From Elymus sibiricus (Eukaryota > Streptophyta > Magnoliopsida > Poales > Poaceae), in NCBI GenBank assembly GCA_039707655.1, contig CM077673.1:266456288-266520287 (forward strand): DNA of 64,000 nt. Reading direction: 5' to 3'. The position numbers and the translations under genes are program-made. This document shows positions 24,136 to 35,135 of this stretch, piece after piece (the first letter of the stretch is position 1; every line of letters begins with the position of its first letter). The notes below the pieces were generated by a model. The model worked only from the letters and a program-made list of their open reading frames with translations. It had not been told where the DNA came from and made no database searches.

Positions 24136-25519
24136 TGATAACCCACAAGCATAGGGGATCGCAACAGTTTTCGAGGGTATAGTATTCAACCCAAATTTAT
24201 TGATTCGACACAAGGGGAGCCAAAGAATATTCTCGAGTATTAGCAGCTGAGTTGTCAATTCAACCACACCTGAAAGACTTAATATCTGCAGCAACGTATT
24301 CAGTAGGAAAGTAGTATGGAAGTAACGGTAACGATGGCAAAGTGACAGTAGCAATGTTGTAGTGATTGTAACAGTAGCAACGGAAAAGTAACTTAGCAAA
24401 GATCAATATGTGAAAAGCTCGTAGGCAATGGATCGGTGATGGATAATTATGTCGGATGGCATTCATCATGCAACGGTTATAACATAGGGTGACACAGAAC
24501 TAGCTCCAATTCATCAATGTAATGTAGGCATGTATTCCATATATAGTCATACGTGCTTATGGAAAAGAACTTGCATGACATCTTTTGTCCTACCCTCCCG
24601 TGGCAGCGGGGTCCTAATGGAAACTAAGGGATATTAAGGCCTCCTTTTAATAGAGAACCAGAACAAAGCATTAGCACTTAGTGAATACATGAACTCCTCA
24701 AACTACGGTAATCACCGGAAAGAATCCTAGTTATTGTCACCCTGGGGGATGCGGATCATAACTCATAATAGGTGTCTACAACTTGCCAGATAGTATCAAG
24801 AACACACATATATTCATGAAAACATAATAGGTTCAGATCTGAAATCATGGCACTCGGGCCCTAGTGACAAGCATTAAGCATAGCAAAGTCATAGCAACAT
24901 CAATCTCAGAACATAGTGGATACTAGGGATCAAACCCTAACAAAACTAACTCGATTACATGGTAAATCTCATCCAACCCATCACCGTCCAGCAAGCCTAC
25001 AATGGAATTACTCACGAACGGCGGAGAGCAACATGAAATTGGTGATGAAGGATGGTTGGTGATGACGACGGCGTCGATTTCCCCTCTCCGGAGCCCAAAT
25101 CAGACTCCAGATCTGCCCTCCCGAGGAAGAACAGGAGGTGGCGGCGGCTCCATATCGTAAAACGCGATGAACTCTTCCTCTGATTTTTCTCTCCCCGAAT
25201 AGGAATATATAGAAGTGGAAACGAGGTCGGAGGAGCCACAGGGGCCCCACAAGACAGGGGGGCGCGCCCCCTGGCTTGTGACCAGGTGGTGGCCCCTCTC
25301 CGGTTGATTCTTTCGCCAATATTTTTTTATTAATTCCAAAAATATCCTCCGTAAATTTTCAGGTCAATCCGAGAAATTTTATTTCTGGACAAAAATAACA
25401 CCAAGGCAATTCTGTTGAAAACAGCGTCAGTCCGGGTTAGTTCCATTCAAATCATGCAAATTAGGGTCCAAAACAAGGGCAAAAGAGTTTGGAAAAGTAG
25501 ATACGTTGGAGACGTATCA
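24136..25519 (-). repeat. 3' LTR (1384 bp)
   Basis: On minus it starts TGATACGTCTCCAACGTATC and ends in GTTATCA. TATATA is at 25211-25206, about 30 bases downstream of the inverted repeat at 25241-25295. It differs from the 5' LTR mainly by a shorter arm or loop in that inverted repeat. Confidence 0.85.
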
Positions 25520-25520
25520 A

Positions 25521-25534
25521 CTCCCCCAAGCTTA
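25521..25534 (-). other. Terminal polypurine tract
   Basis: Minus-strand TAAGCTTGGGGGAG next to the 3' LTR. The identical 14-mer occurs internally at 27514-27527. Confidence 0.7.
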
Positions 25535-27649
25535 AACCTTTTCTTGTCCTCAAGCAATTCAGTTGATAAACTGAAAGTGATAAAGAAAAACTTTTACAAA
25601 CTCTGTTTGATCTTGCTGTTGTAAATATGTCTAACTGATGTTCAGGTTTTCAGCAAAGAGTATGGACTAACCACATTCACAATAACATTTAGGTCTCACA
25701 TTTACTCATATCAATGGCATAATCAACTAGCGAGCAATAATAATAAGTCTCGGATGACAACAATTTTGTCAAAACAATCATGATACAATATGACATAATG
25801 GTATCTCGCTAGCCCTTTCTGAGACCGCAAAACATAAATGCAGAGCACCTCTGAAGAACAAGGACTGACTAGACATTGTAATTCATGGTAACAGAGATCC
25901 AGTCACACTCATACTCAATATCAATTAATAACAAAGCATACAAATGACGGTGGTGCTCTCTAACTGGTGCCTTTTTATAAGAGGATGATGACTCAACAGT
26001 AAAGTAAAATAGATAGGCCCTTCGCAGAGGGAAGCATTGATTTGCAGAGGTGCCAGAGCTCGAGCTTTTAAAACAGAGATGAATAATGAATTTGAGCGGT
26101 ATGCTTTCATTGCCAACATAACAACCAAGAGATTTCAGTATCTTCCATGCTAGATACATTATAGGCGGTTCCCAAACAGAATAGTAAAGTTTTTACTCCC
26201 CCTCCACCAATCGATCACACTCCACGGCGGGCCGAATCCACGGGTACCATCCGTACAAACAACAATCCTGGGGGAGTTTTGTTTCATTATACTTTGATTT
26301 GATTTTTGAGCATGGAACTGGGCATCCCGAATACCGGCCACTTTCTCGTGAATGATAGTGAATCAACACATATCGTGAGAATAACCCACCTAGCATGGAA
26401 GATACTGACAGCCCCCAGTTGCTACATGAGCGATTCGGGCATACAAAACGGAATATTTATTTGAAGGTTTAGAATATGGCACATGCAAATTTACTTGGAA
26501 CGGCAAGTAAATACCGTATATAGGTAGGTACGGTGGACTCATATGGAACAACTTTGGGTTTATGGAACTGGATGCACAAGCAGTATTCCCACTTAGTACA
26601 AGTGAAGGCTAGCAGAAGACTGGGAAGTGACCAACTAGAGAGCGACAACAGTCATAGACATGCTTTAAGATTAACCAACATTGAATACAAGCATGAGTAG
26701 GATATAAATCACCATGAACATAAACATCGTGGAGGCTATGTTGGTTTTGTTTCAACTACATGCGTGAACATGTGCCAAGTCAAGCCACTCGAATCATTCA
26801 GAGGAGGATACCATTCTATCATACTACATCACAACCATTTTAATATGCATGTTGGCACTCAAGACAAACCATTATTCACTCTTAGCTAATTAAGCATGGC
26901 ATGAATACCTATAATCCCTAATTGTCATTGCAAACATGTTCACCCCATAACGAGCTGAATCCTGAACGATGAGCTAATCATATTTACAAACAAAATAGGT
27001 CGAGTTCATACCAGCTTTTCTCCATCTCAGTCACTTCATCATGTATCGTCATTATTGCCTTTCACTTGCACGACCGAACGGTGTGAATAATAATAAGAGT
27101 GCACGTGCATTGGACTAAGCTGGAATATGCAAGCAATAACTCAAAGGAGAAGACAAGGTAATATGGGCTCTCTGATAGATGAACAATAATGCATATGAGA
27201 GCCACTCAGTCATGTTATCGTGGTCTTCTCCTTACGACCCAAAGAAGAAAAGAAAACTATTTACATGGGAAAGCTCCCAACAAGCAAAAGAAGAACGAGA
27301 AATCTTTTTGGGTTTTCTTTTAATATTGTAACTAAACAAACTAGAAAGTAAAGCTAGAACTATTTTTTTTTATTTTCTCAAAGTTAATTAAACACACAAG
27401 AAGAAAGCAAAAAGAGGAAATAAACTACCATGGATGGTACAATGAAAAAGTATGAACACCGACAACTGGAATGAATGTGTGAACATGAATGTAATGTCGG
27501 TGAGAAATACGTACTCCCCCAAGCTTAGGCTTTTGGCCTAAGTTGGTCTAGGGCCATGGCTGGAAATAACCCTCTCCTAGATACTCCGGAGGATACCGAG
27601 GGTTCCACTGGTTTGCGAGCTCCTATGGCTCCCACTGAAAAACTGGAGC
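25535..27649 (-). other. 3' non-coding region of the Gypsy element
   Basis: About 2.1 kb between the env-position ORF and the terminal PPT with no supported ORF. It holds a perfect 19-base inverted repeat (26135-26153 and 26390-26408) and the internal PPT copy at 27514-27527, where tcccccaagcttaggc also forms part of a small aggcttttggcct palindrome. Confidence 0.6.
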
Positions 27650-28621
27650 CTAATACGGATCAAGGGCTGGTGCAGGCTCGGGTGCTGGGGGTTGCGACAG
27701 GCCCCAATATCTGTAAATGTCCTCGGGCATAATAGTATACCCGCCTGAATGGATATCGAACAAAGAAGAAGCAGGCAAAGCAATAATATCACAAGTACCC
27801 TGACTAAATACTAAGTTGTAAAGCAGCCTCTTATCATTATCTTTCTTAATAAAATCATGTGCTACCATACTATCATAATCTAAAAATCTTGTAGGAAGCA
27901 GCATTTCCTCTTCCTCGTCAAGCTTAATAGGTATCTCAAAGTGTTTAGCTAAACGAGATGCATAGATACCTCCGAATATGGGGCCCTTCGAACGGTTTAA
28001 GTTCAACCGTTGGGCCACTATAGCGCCCAGACTAAAAGTTCTATCGGCAAGTAAGGCGTGGCACAGAATAGCGAGGTCGGGAGCACTGAGGCTTCCACTC
28101 TCGCCGCGACCAACTAAACATCTCCCCGCAAATAATGAATAATAGCGTAGAACAGGAAAATGTACACTAGCTGCTCTGGCCTTTGACACCCCTCTCTCTC
28201 CCCCCACAGTGATTGCGGCAATAAAATCCTCCATGTCTCTAGGACGTGGTTCATTGATGCTGCCCTCAAAAGGTATTTTGCAAACATTGCAAAAATCGTA
28301 AAGTGACATTACCTTAGGCACATCATATAAATGAAATTCTACCATGGGAGGATTTTTCCTAGGATAAAAGTGAAATTTTTGCATGAAAGTATTAGTAAGT
28401 AGGAGATGCTGGTCACACTTATCGTTGAGGAAGTCGGTGATGCCTGCATTTTCTGTTAGATAATAGAAATCTTCATAAATTCCGGCCGCCCTCAAGAATG
28501 CCTCACTTGGCCATTCACATGGTCGAACCTCCACGGTGCGAGGAATATTGTACTTAGGCTTCTCATTTTCTTTTTCTTTAAAACCCCGGCTTGAAGAGCC
28601 TCTTAACAATCTCCTCATCAT
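27650..28621 (-). CDS. Env-position ORF of Athila-type element (plant transposon-associated protein)
   Basis: An intact 323-residue ORF lies downstream of gag-pro on the same strand, in the position where Athila-group elements carry an env-like or ORF-1 type gene. It has no signal peptide and no clear membrane segment that I can see. Features include a basic N-terminus (MMRRLLRGSSSRGFKEKENE), a globular region with YDVPKVMSLYDFCNVCKIPF around residues 98-117, CLVGRGESGSLSAPDLAILC around 170-190, an acidic EEEE patch near 238 and a Pro-rich tail, PPAPEPAPALDP. I recognise it only as the hypothetical-protein type found in grass retrotransposons, similar in kind to the Athila ORF-1 family. The biochemical role is unknown; membrane fusion looks unlikely. 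It is preceded by an LTR-like cassette and followed by a PPT copy. Confidence 0.6.
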   Translation of the reverse strand: MMRRLLRGSSSRGFKEKENEKPKYNIPRTVEVRPCEWPSEAFLRAAGIYEDFYYLTENAGITDFLNDKCDQHLLLTNTFMQKFHFYPRKNPPMVEFHLYDVPKVMSLYDFCNVCKIPFEGSINEPRPRDMEDFIAAITVGGERGVSKARAASVHFPVLRYYSLFAGRCLVGRGESGSLSAPDLAILCHALLADRTFSLGAIVAQRLNLNRSKGPIFGGIYASRLAKHFEIPIKLDEEEEMLLPTRFLDYDSMVAHDFIKKDNDKRLLYNLVFSQGTCDIIALPASSLFDIHSGGYTIMPEDIYRYWGLSQPPAPEPAPALDPY

Positions 28622-28929
28622 TTCTTTCTCTGAACAAAAATAATTTTGAAATTTTTAGTAACTCCAAATAAAAGTGAACAAACCTCAACAAAACTTATAG
28701 CAACTACTCTCACAAGTGCCTAGAGGCTATATCATGCATCAAAACTACTTAGGACCATATAAATTTGACATGCAAGCTCAAGAACAAGGTCACCACAGCA
28801 GCAAAAATTTGCAATATATAAAGCACTAGAACAAAAACTAATTGGACCATTGGAGGAGTCACATACCGATGAGCAATTCCCTAAAACAGTTTTGCAAATG
28901 GAGCTTTGAGAAAGGAGATCGAAAATGGC

Positions 28930-29240
28930 AGCAAGATGAGCTAGAACACGGGTTTGAGCAATGGTGGGATTTTTTCTGGAGGAAGACGAAGTGGATGGGT
29001 GCTGGAATAAGTGAGGGGGCCCCACGTGGGTCCCACAAGCCAGGGGGGCGCGCCCAGGGGGGTGGGCGCGCCCTGCAGGCTTGTGGCCCACTGGTGCAGC
29101 CCCCTGATGTGTACTCAGTGCCAAACATTCTTAAATATTCCAGAAAAAATCATACTAAATTTTTAGGGCATTCTGAGGACTTTTATTTTCAGGTCATTTT
29201 TCTATTGCATGGATAAAACAGAAAACAGAGAAATAATAGC
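28930..29240 (-). promoter_or_regulatory. Internal LTR-like cassette upstream of env-position ORF
   Basis: The minus strand repeats the layout of this element's own LTR core. There is an A-rich segment with CCTGAAAATAAAAGTCC-like sequence and TTCTGGAATAT (29210-29140). It is followed by a GC-rich inverted repeat with two GGGCGCGCCC cores (29104-29014), then a pyrimidine-rich leader (28975-28940). The ORF begins about 390 bases after the inverted repeat. No clear TATA follows the repeat here (CTTATTCC at the expected place), so promoter activity is inferred from similarity. Confidence 0.45.
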
Positions 29241-29413
29241 ACTTTCACTAAATTGAAACTAAAGAACAGAAAATAAAAGTTGGGTACAGAAGGTTGTGCT
29301 TTCTAAATTCATCCATCTCATGCTCATAAAAAAGAATCCATCAATAAGGTTGATCAAGTCTTATTGACAAACTTTTTCCGAATGACACGGAACCGGAGAA
29401 TTTTCGAATAACA

Positions 29414-32176
29414 CTAGGTTACCTCAATGGGGATATGCATGTCCCCAACAATAAGTATATCATATTTTTTCTTGACAGTAGGGAGAGGGAATTCAAAGTC
29501 TCCAATAATAATCGTTGAAGTTTTTTCAATGGAGTTGATACTATGAACTTGAGGTTGTTTCTTCGGAAAGTGTACCGTATGCTCATTACCATTAACATGA
29601 AAGGTGACATTGCCCTTGTTGCAATCAATAACAGCCCCTGCAGTATATAAAAAGGTTCTACAAAGGATAATTGACATACTGTCGTCCTCGGGAATATCAA
29701 GAATAACAAAGTCCGTTAAGATAGTAACGTTTGCAACCACAACAGGCATATCCTTGCAAATACCGATGGGTAAAGCAGTTAATTTATCAGCCATTTGCAA
29801 GGAGATTTCAGTAGGTGTCAACTTATTCAAATCAAGTCTACGATATAAAGAGAAAGGCATAACACTAACACCAGCTCCAAGGTCACATAAAGCAGTTTTA
29901 ACATAATTTCCTTTAATAGAGCATGGTATAGTAGGTACTTCGGGATCTCCTAGTTTCTTGGGTATTCCACCCTTAATAGTATAATTAGCAAGCATGGTGG
30001 AAATCTCAGCTTCCGGTATCTTTCTTTTATTTGTCACAATATCTTTCATATACTTAGCATAAGGAGACATTTTCAGAACATCAGTCAAGCGCATACGCAA
30101 AAAGACATGTCTAAGCATTTCAACAAAGCGCTCAAAATCCTCATCATCCTTTTTTTTGGATGGCTTAGGAGGAAAGGGCATGGGTTTCTGAACCCAAGGT
30201 TCTCTTTCTCTACCATGCTTCCTAGCAACAAAGTCTCTTTTATCATATCTTTTATTTTTAGGTTGTGGGTTATCAAGATCAACAGCAGGTTCAATCTCCA
30301 CATCATTATCATTACCAGGTTGAGCATCAACAGGAACATCATCATTAATATCATCACTAGGCTCATGTTCATTAACAGATTGTGTCTCAGCATCAGAAAT
30401 AGAAATATCATTTGGGTTTTCATGAGAATCTATAACAGGTTCACTAGCAGCATGCAAAGTCCTATCGTCATTCTTTTTCCTACGATTACTGGGACGACTA
30501 GGTGCATCAGTATTCACTCTCTGAGAATCTTGTTCAATTCTCTTAGGATGGCCCTCAGGATACAAAGGTTCCTGAGTCATTCTACCACCTCTAGTCACAA
30601 CTCTAACAGAATGATCATTGTTCTTACTAATCATCTCACTAAGCAAATCATTCTGTGCCTTAAGTACTTGTTCTACTTGAGTAGTCACCATGGAAGCATG
30701 TTTACGAATAACCTTAAGATCAATGACAGTTCTACACAAATACTCAACCAAGCGATAAAGCATGTAAGCATTATGTTTCAATTGTCTACTAACATAAGCA
30801 TTGAAATTTTCTTGTTTAACAATAAAGTTATCAAACTCATCCAAGCATTGGCTAGCAGACTTATCATAAGGAATATCACCATCATCAAATCTACGGAGAG
30901 AATTTACCTCTACTACCTGTGTCGGGTTATGAAGACCATGTATTTCTTCAGTAGGTGGTAGATTCTTAACATCTTCAGCTTTAATACCTTTTTCTTTCAT
31001 AGATTTCTTTGCCTCTTGCATATCTTCAGGACTGAGAAATAGAATACCTCTTTTCTTCAGAGTTGGCTTTGGAGGTGGTTCGGGCATAGTCCAATCATTA
31101 TCACTGCTCAATATATTATTCAATAGTAATTCAGCTTGTTCAATAGTTCGTTCCCTGAAAACACAACCAGCACAACTATCTAGGTGGTCCCTAGAAGCAT
31201 CGGTTAGTTCATTATAAAAGATATCAAGTATTTCGTTTTTCTTGAGAGGGTGATCAGGCAAAGCATTAAGTAATTGGAGAAGCCTCCCCCAAGCTTGTGG
31301 GAGACTCTCTTCTTCAATTTGCACAAAGTTAAATATTTCCTGCAAGGCAGCTTGTTTCTTATGGGCAGGAAAATATTTTTCAGAGAAGTAATAAATCATA
31401 TCCTGGGGACTACGCACACAACCAGGAGCAAGAGAATTAAACCATATCTTAGCATCACCCTTTAATGAGAAAGGAAACAACTTAAGAATAAAGTAGTAAC
31501 GAATTTTTTCCTCATGAGTCAATAGGGTGGCTATATTATTCAATTTAGTAAGATGTGCCACAACAGTTTCAGATTCATAACCATGGAAAGGATCAGATTC
31601 AACCAAAGTAATTAACTCAGGATCGACAGAGAATTCATAATCCTTATCAGTAACAAAGATAGGTGAAGTAGCAAACTTGTGATCATATTGCATTCTAGCA
31701 TTCAAAGATTTTTCTTTCCACTTGCGTAGCAATTTCTTAAGATCATGTCTATCCTTACAAGCAAGAAAGTCCCTAGCTACCTCTCCTTCCATAACATAAC
31801 CCTCAGGTATATCAGGCAATTCATATCTAGGAGAGCTAGGTCTAGCAGGTGTATCATAGTGTTCAGTTTCAATAATTTCATCAGATTCAGAGATATCATC
31901 AGTTTCAGCATTCACTCTAGCAATTTGTTCATCAAGAAATTCACCCAGTGGCACAGTAGGATCAAGCAAAGTATCATCATAAGCATCATGCATAGCAGAA
32001 GTAGCATCATCAATTACTTGTGACATATCAGAATTACTAGCAGGTGGTGGTGTCGCAAATTTACTCATAACAGAAGGTGAATCAAGTGCAGAGCTAGATG
32101 GCAGTTCCTTACCTATCCTCGTAGTTGAGGGGTAGATCTTAGTTTTAGCGTCTTTCAGATTCTTCATAGTGATCAA
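29414..32176 (-). CDS. Gag-protease polyprotein of Athila-type Gypsy element
   Basis: An intact 920-residue ORF starts 40 bases after the PBS. The N-terminal third is acidic and low-complexity. Residues of about 228-250 contain LFPFSLKGDAKIWFNSL, the Gypsy gag core. A basic/acidic linker (about 540-690) follows, rich in Asn, Asp, Glu and Lys. Around residue 760 there is CDLGAGVSVMPFSLYRRL, the DLGA-type retropepsin active site used by Athila-group proteases in place of D(T/S)GA, with the second hydrophobic strand VILDIPEDDSMSIILCRTFL some 65-70 residues later. No CCHC zinc knuckle was seen. The ORF stops at 29414, where RT would follow in an autonomous relative; no RT, RNase H or integrase is found. 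It is expected to form particles and cleave itself while relying on foreign pol. Confidence 0.8.
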   Translation of the reverse strand: MITMKNLKDAKTKIYPSTTRIGKELPSSSALDSPSVMSKFATPPPASNSDMSQVIDDATSAMHDAYDDTLLDPTVPLGEFLDEQIARVNAETDDISESDEIIETEHYDTPARPSSPRYELPDIPEGYVMEGEVARDFLACKDRHDLKKLLRKWKEKSLNARMQYDHKFATSPIFVTDKDYEFSVDPELITLVESDPFHGYESETVVAHLTKLNNIATLLTHEEKIRYYFILKLFPFSLKGDAKIWFNSLAPGCVRSPQDMIYYFSEKYFPAHKKQAALQEIFNFVQIEEESLPQAWGRLLQLLNALPDHPLKKNEILDIFYNELTDASRDHLDSCAGCVFRERTIEQAELLLNNILSSDNDWTMPEPPPKPTLKKRGILFLSPEDMQEAKKSMKEKGIKAEDVKNLPPTEEIHGLHNPTQVVEVNSLRRFDDGDIPYDKSASQCLDEFDNFIVKQENFNAYVSRQLKHNAYMLYRLVEYLCRTVIDLKVIRKHASMVTTQVEQVLKAQNDLLSEMISKNNDHSVRVVTRGGRMTQEPLYPEGHPKRIEQDSQRVNTDAPSRPSNRRKKNDDRTLHAASEPVIDSHENPNDISISDAETQSVNEHEPSDDINDDVPVDAQPGNDNDVEIEPAVDLDNPQPKNKRYDKRDFVARKHGREREPWVQKPMPFPPKPSKKKDDEDFERFVEMLRHVFLRMRLTDVLKMSPYAKYMKDIVTNKRKIPEAEISTMLANYTIKGGIPKKLGDPEVPTIPCSIKGNYVKTALCDLGAGVSVMPFSLYRRLDLNKLTPTEISLQMADKLTALPIGICKDMPVVVANVTILTDFVILDIPEDDSMSIILCRTFLYTAGAVIDCNKGNVTFHVNGNEHTVHFPKKQPQVHSINSIEKTSTIIIGDFEFPLPTVKKKYDILIVGDMHIPIEVT

Positions 32177-32216
32177 CAGATATATATCCCAAGTGACTTA
32201 GAGAATAGAGCTATGC

Positions 32217-32234
32217 TCCCCGGCAACGGCACCA
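32217..32234 (-). other. Primer-binding site, tRNA-Asp type (one mismatch)
   Basis: Minus-strand TGGTGCCGTTGCCGGGGA differs from the tRNA-Asp complement by one base and lies 11 bases inside the 5' LTR boundary at 32246. Confidence 0.8.
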
Positions 32235-32245
32235 GAAAAAGGTCT

Positions 32246-33646
32246 TGATAACCCACAAGTATAGGGGATTGGAACCGTTTTCGAGGGTATAGTATTCAAC
32301 CCAAATTTATTGATTCGACACAAGGGGAGCCAAAGAATATTCTCGAGTATTAGCAGCTGAGTTGTTAATTCAACCACACCTGAAAGACTTAATATCTGCA
32401 GCAACGTATTCAGTAGCAAAGTAGTATGGAAGTAACGGTAACGATGGCAAAGTGACAGTAGCAATGTTGTAGTGATTGTAACAGTAGCAACGGAAAAGTA
32501 ATTTAGCAAAGATCAATATGTGAAAAGCTCGTAGGCAATGGATCAGTTATGGATAATTATGTCGGATGGCATTCATCATGCAACGGTTATAACATAGGGT
32601 GACACAGAACTAGCTCCAATTCATCAATGTAATGTAGGCATGTATTCCATATATAGTCATACGTGCTTATGGAAAAGAACTTGCATGACATCTTTTGTCC
32701 TACCCTCCCGTGGCAGTGGGGTCCTAATGGAAACTAAGGGATATTAAAGCCTCCTTTTAATAGAGAACCGGACCAAAGCATTAGCACTTGGTGAATACAT
32801 GAACTCCTCAAACTACGGTAATCACCGGAAAGAATCCCAGTTATTGTCACCCTGGGGGATGCGGATCATAACTCGTAATAGGTGTCTACAACTTGCAAGA
32901 TAGGATCAAGAACACACATATATTCATGAAAACATAATAGGTTCAGTTCTGAAATCATGGCACTCGGGCCCTAGTGACAAGCATTAAGCATAGCAAAGTC
33001 ATAGCAACATCAATCTCAGAACATAGTGGATACTAGGGATCAAACCCTAACAAAACTAACTCGATTACATGGTAAATCTCATCCAACCCATCACCGTCCA
33101 GCAAGCCTACAATGGAATTACTCACGAACGGCGGAGATCATCATGAAATTGGTGAAGAAGGACGGTTGGTGATGACGACGGCGTCGATTTCCCCTCTCCG
33201 GAGCCCAAATCAGACTCCAGATCTGCCCTCCCGAGGAAGAACAGGAGGTGGCGGCGGCTCCGTATCGTAAAACGCGATGAACTCTTCTCTCTGATTTTTT
33301 TCTCCCCGAATAGGAATATATAGAAGTGGAAACGAGGTCGGAGGAGCCACAGGGGCCCCACAAGATAGGGGGGCGCGCCCTAGGGGGGGTGTGCCCCCCT
33401 GGCTTGTGACCAGGTGGTGGCCCCTCTCCGGTTGATTCTTTCGCCAATATTTTTTATTAATTCCAAAAATATTCTCCGTAAATTTTCAGGTCAATCCGAG
33501 AACTTTTATTTCTGCACAAAAATAACACCAAGGCAATTCTGCTGAAAACAGCGTCAGTCCGGGTTAGTTCCATTCAAATCATGCAAATTAGGGTCCAAAA
33601 CAAGGGCAAAAGAGTTTGGAAAAGTAGATACATTGGAGACGTATCA
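32246..33646 (-). repeat. 5' LTR (1401 bp)
   Basis: Partner of 24136-25519. TATATA is at 33322-33317 and the GC-rich inverted repeat at 33352-33424. Confidence 0.85.
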
Positions 33647-33689
33647 GGGCAAAAGAAGAAGGAAGAGGCTGAAGAAGGAAGACACAGAT

Positions 33690-34446
33690 AACGATTTGGG
33701 TCATTGTTATCTAATTCTTGATGGATTGTTGGGCGCGGAATTCCTCAATCTCCTTCTTCATCGCCTCCACGACCTCCATCTCCTCTCGCCTCTCCTTCGC
33801 CATCTTCCGCATTGCGGCCATGGCACAAAATTTTTGCTGGAGAGCGTTAATGCTCTCCTTCATGTACTTCCTTGACACGCGCCATGGATTCCTTCACCAG
33901 CCACTCGTGCTCGATGTGGATCTTTGCCAAGTCTTCCAAAAGTTCCTCGGCGAGTTCTTTTCGCCTCCCCTCCGAGGCACTTTTCTCCTCGAGTAGCTTC
34001 CTCCCGGCGGTGATCTGATCCTTCTGCTCGTCGCACTCGTTGCGGAGCTTTGCCTTCTCACCCATAACGTTCACAATGAAGCCGGTTGCCCTGTTAAGCA
34101 AGGCGTTGTGCTTCTCCAGCAGCCACACCAATTCATCGATCACCACCTCCTTCTTATCGAGCTCAGCGCGCATGTCGTTGTTGGCTGAGGAATCCAACAC
34201 TGCCAGCTCGTCCAGTTCGCCTCCAAGGCGAATGCGCTTGTGATTGTGAGAGCCGTCGTCTCTCCGCGAAAGATCCTCTGAGGCGTTCGTGGCGTCGATG
34301 GACATCTCTGCTACGGCAAACGCGGCATGGATAGAGCTCTCTGGCGCTTCCCCGGCAAGGCGGCGGGACCTCTCTGTTGCTTCTGCAGCCTTGGTCTTTC
34401 TTCCTTGGTTATATCTCGACCTAGAACCCCACCCCCTACTGGACAT
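33690..34446 (-). pseudogene. CACTA-borne coiled-coil protein, broken near the C-terminus
   Basis: A minus-strand ORF from ATG at 34446 reads about 199 residues to 33847. The N-terminus is basic (MSSRGWGSRSRYNQGRKTKA). From about residue 90 on it is strongly helical and charged (NDMRAELDKKEVVIDELVWL, KLRNECDEQKDQITAGRKLL), a likely coiled coil. After the stop, another frame continues with similar heptad-like composition (KMAKERREEMEVVEAMKKEI, about 33820-33720), so a frameshift probably shortened the protein. The original function is not recognised; a coiled-coil DNA-binding accessory protein would fit CACTA biology, but this is inference. The downstream end lies next to the retrotransposon insertion at 33646. 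Confidence 0.5.
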
Positions 34447-35135
34447 GGCAGACGGAAGGAAAAACTAACAAGAAAGGCATGTTTTTTGGTGATGGGGAGA
34501 GGAATGTGCGGTAATTTTTGAGTAGGTGTTTTCATAGCCGACTAGTAAACAACTGCTAAGTGGGAACACGTTTAGGTTTGGTAGGTATGAACTGATTTGC
34601 AATAAATTAAAGCATGGTAATTTGGAATGTGACGGGAAACAAGCTCACAATTTATTGATGGTTTTGGTTCCCAAGCCCGAAATGCTTTATGGTTTTTAGA
34701 AACCGTGTGGGATGGCGTAGGTGGGCCCGCATTCTTGGATGTGTGTACGTGTCTGCCCACTATCACATACGGTCCACACATCCTCGGTGCCCGGTCGATG
34801 GGCCGGCACGCCTCCCACGGGTGCCACACGGCGGTTGATAGGAAGCGGCGCCCTTCCCAGTTATCCATGGTGTACAGGTGCTAAGGATGCCACATATAAG
34901 TAAAAAAAGACATGCACAACAATAAGGAGGAGAGAGCGCGCTTTGGGCACTGACATGGCATGGATTTGCATTTAATTAACCTAATTAATTAATTCCTACC
35001 AAAAGGTCGATATCAACATTTTCATACAGTTATAATAAAACATGCTAAAAAAGGAAGCGCTGACGGCCTTCTGACGACGGTCTGCTCGGACTCTATGGTC
35101 AGCAGACAGCAGCACCATTGTGGCCGTTCAAGCGT
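34447..35135. other. CACTA interior between two minus-strand ORFs
   Basis: It contains repeat units of the CACTA type (agaaaccgtgtgggatggcg at 34699 and tatcacatacggtccacaca near 34759) and otherwise AT-rich sequence. No gene was recognised. Confidence 0.5.

Larger units (their letters stand above)
24136..33646 (-). mobile_element. Athila-type Gypsy element with gag-pro and env-position ORF, no RT/IN
   Basis: LTRs at 24136-25519 and 32246-33646 are flanked by a perfect 5-bp TSD, gggca (24131-24135 and 33647-33651). A tRNA-Asp-type PBS lies at 32217-32234. On the minus strand the order is PBS, an intact 920-residue gag-protease ORF, an LTR-like cassette with a GC-rich inverted repeat, an intact 323-residue ORF in the env position, a PPT copy, 2 kb of non-coding DNA, the terminal PPT and the 3' LTR. 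RT, RNase H and integrase are absent. Two long intact ORFs and similar LTRs suggest relatively recent activity supported by pol supplied in trans. Confidence 0.85.

Noticed and set aside
27650..28621. Classical envelope glycoprotein
   Set aside because: No signal peptide, transmembrane helix or fusion-peptide-like segment; only the map position resembles env.
30107..30961. 284-residue ORF on plus
   Set aside because: Antisense shadow of the intact gag-protease ORF 29414-32176; composition mirrors the Asp/Asn codons of the sense strand.
33690..34446. Ordinary host gene
   Set aside because: It is embedded in CACTA sequence, broken near the C-terminus, and no host gene context is present on either side.
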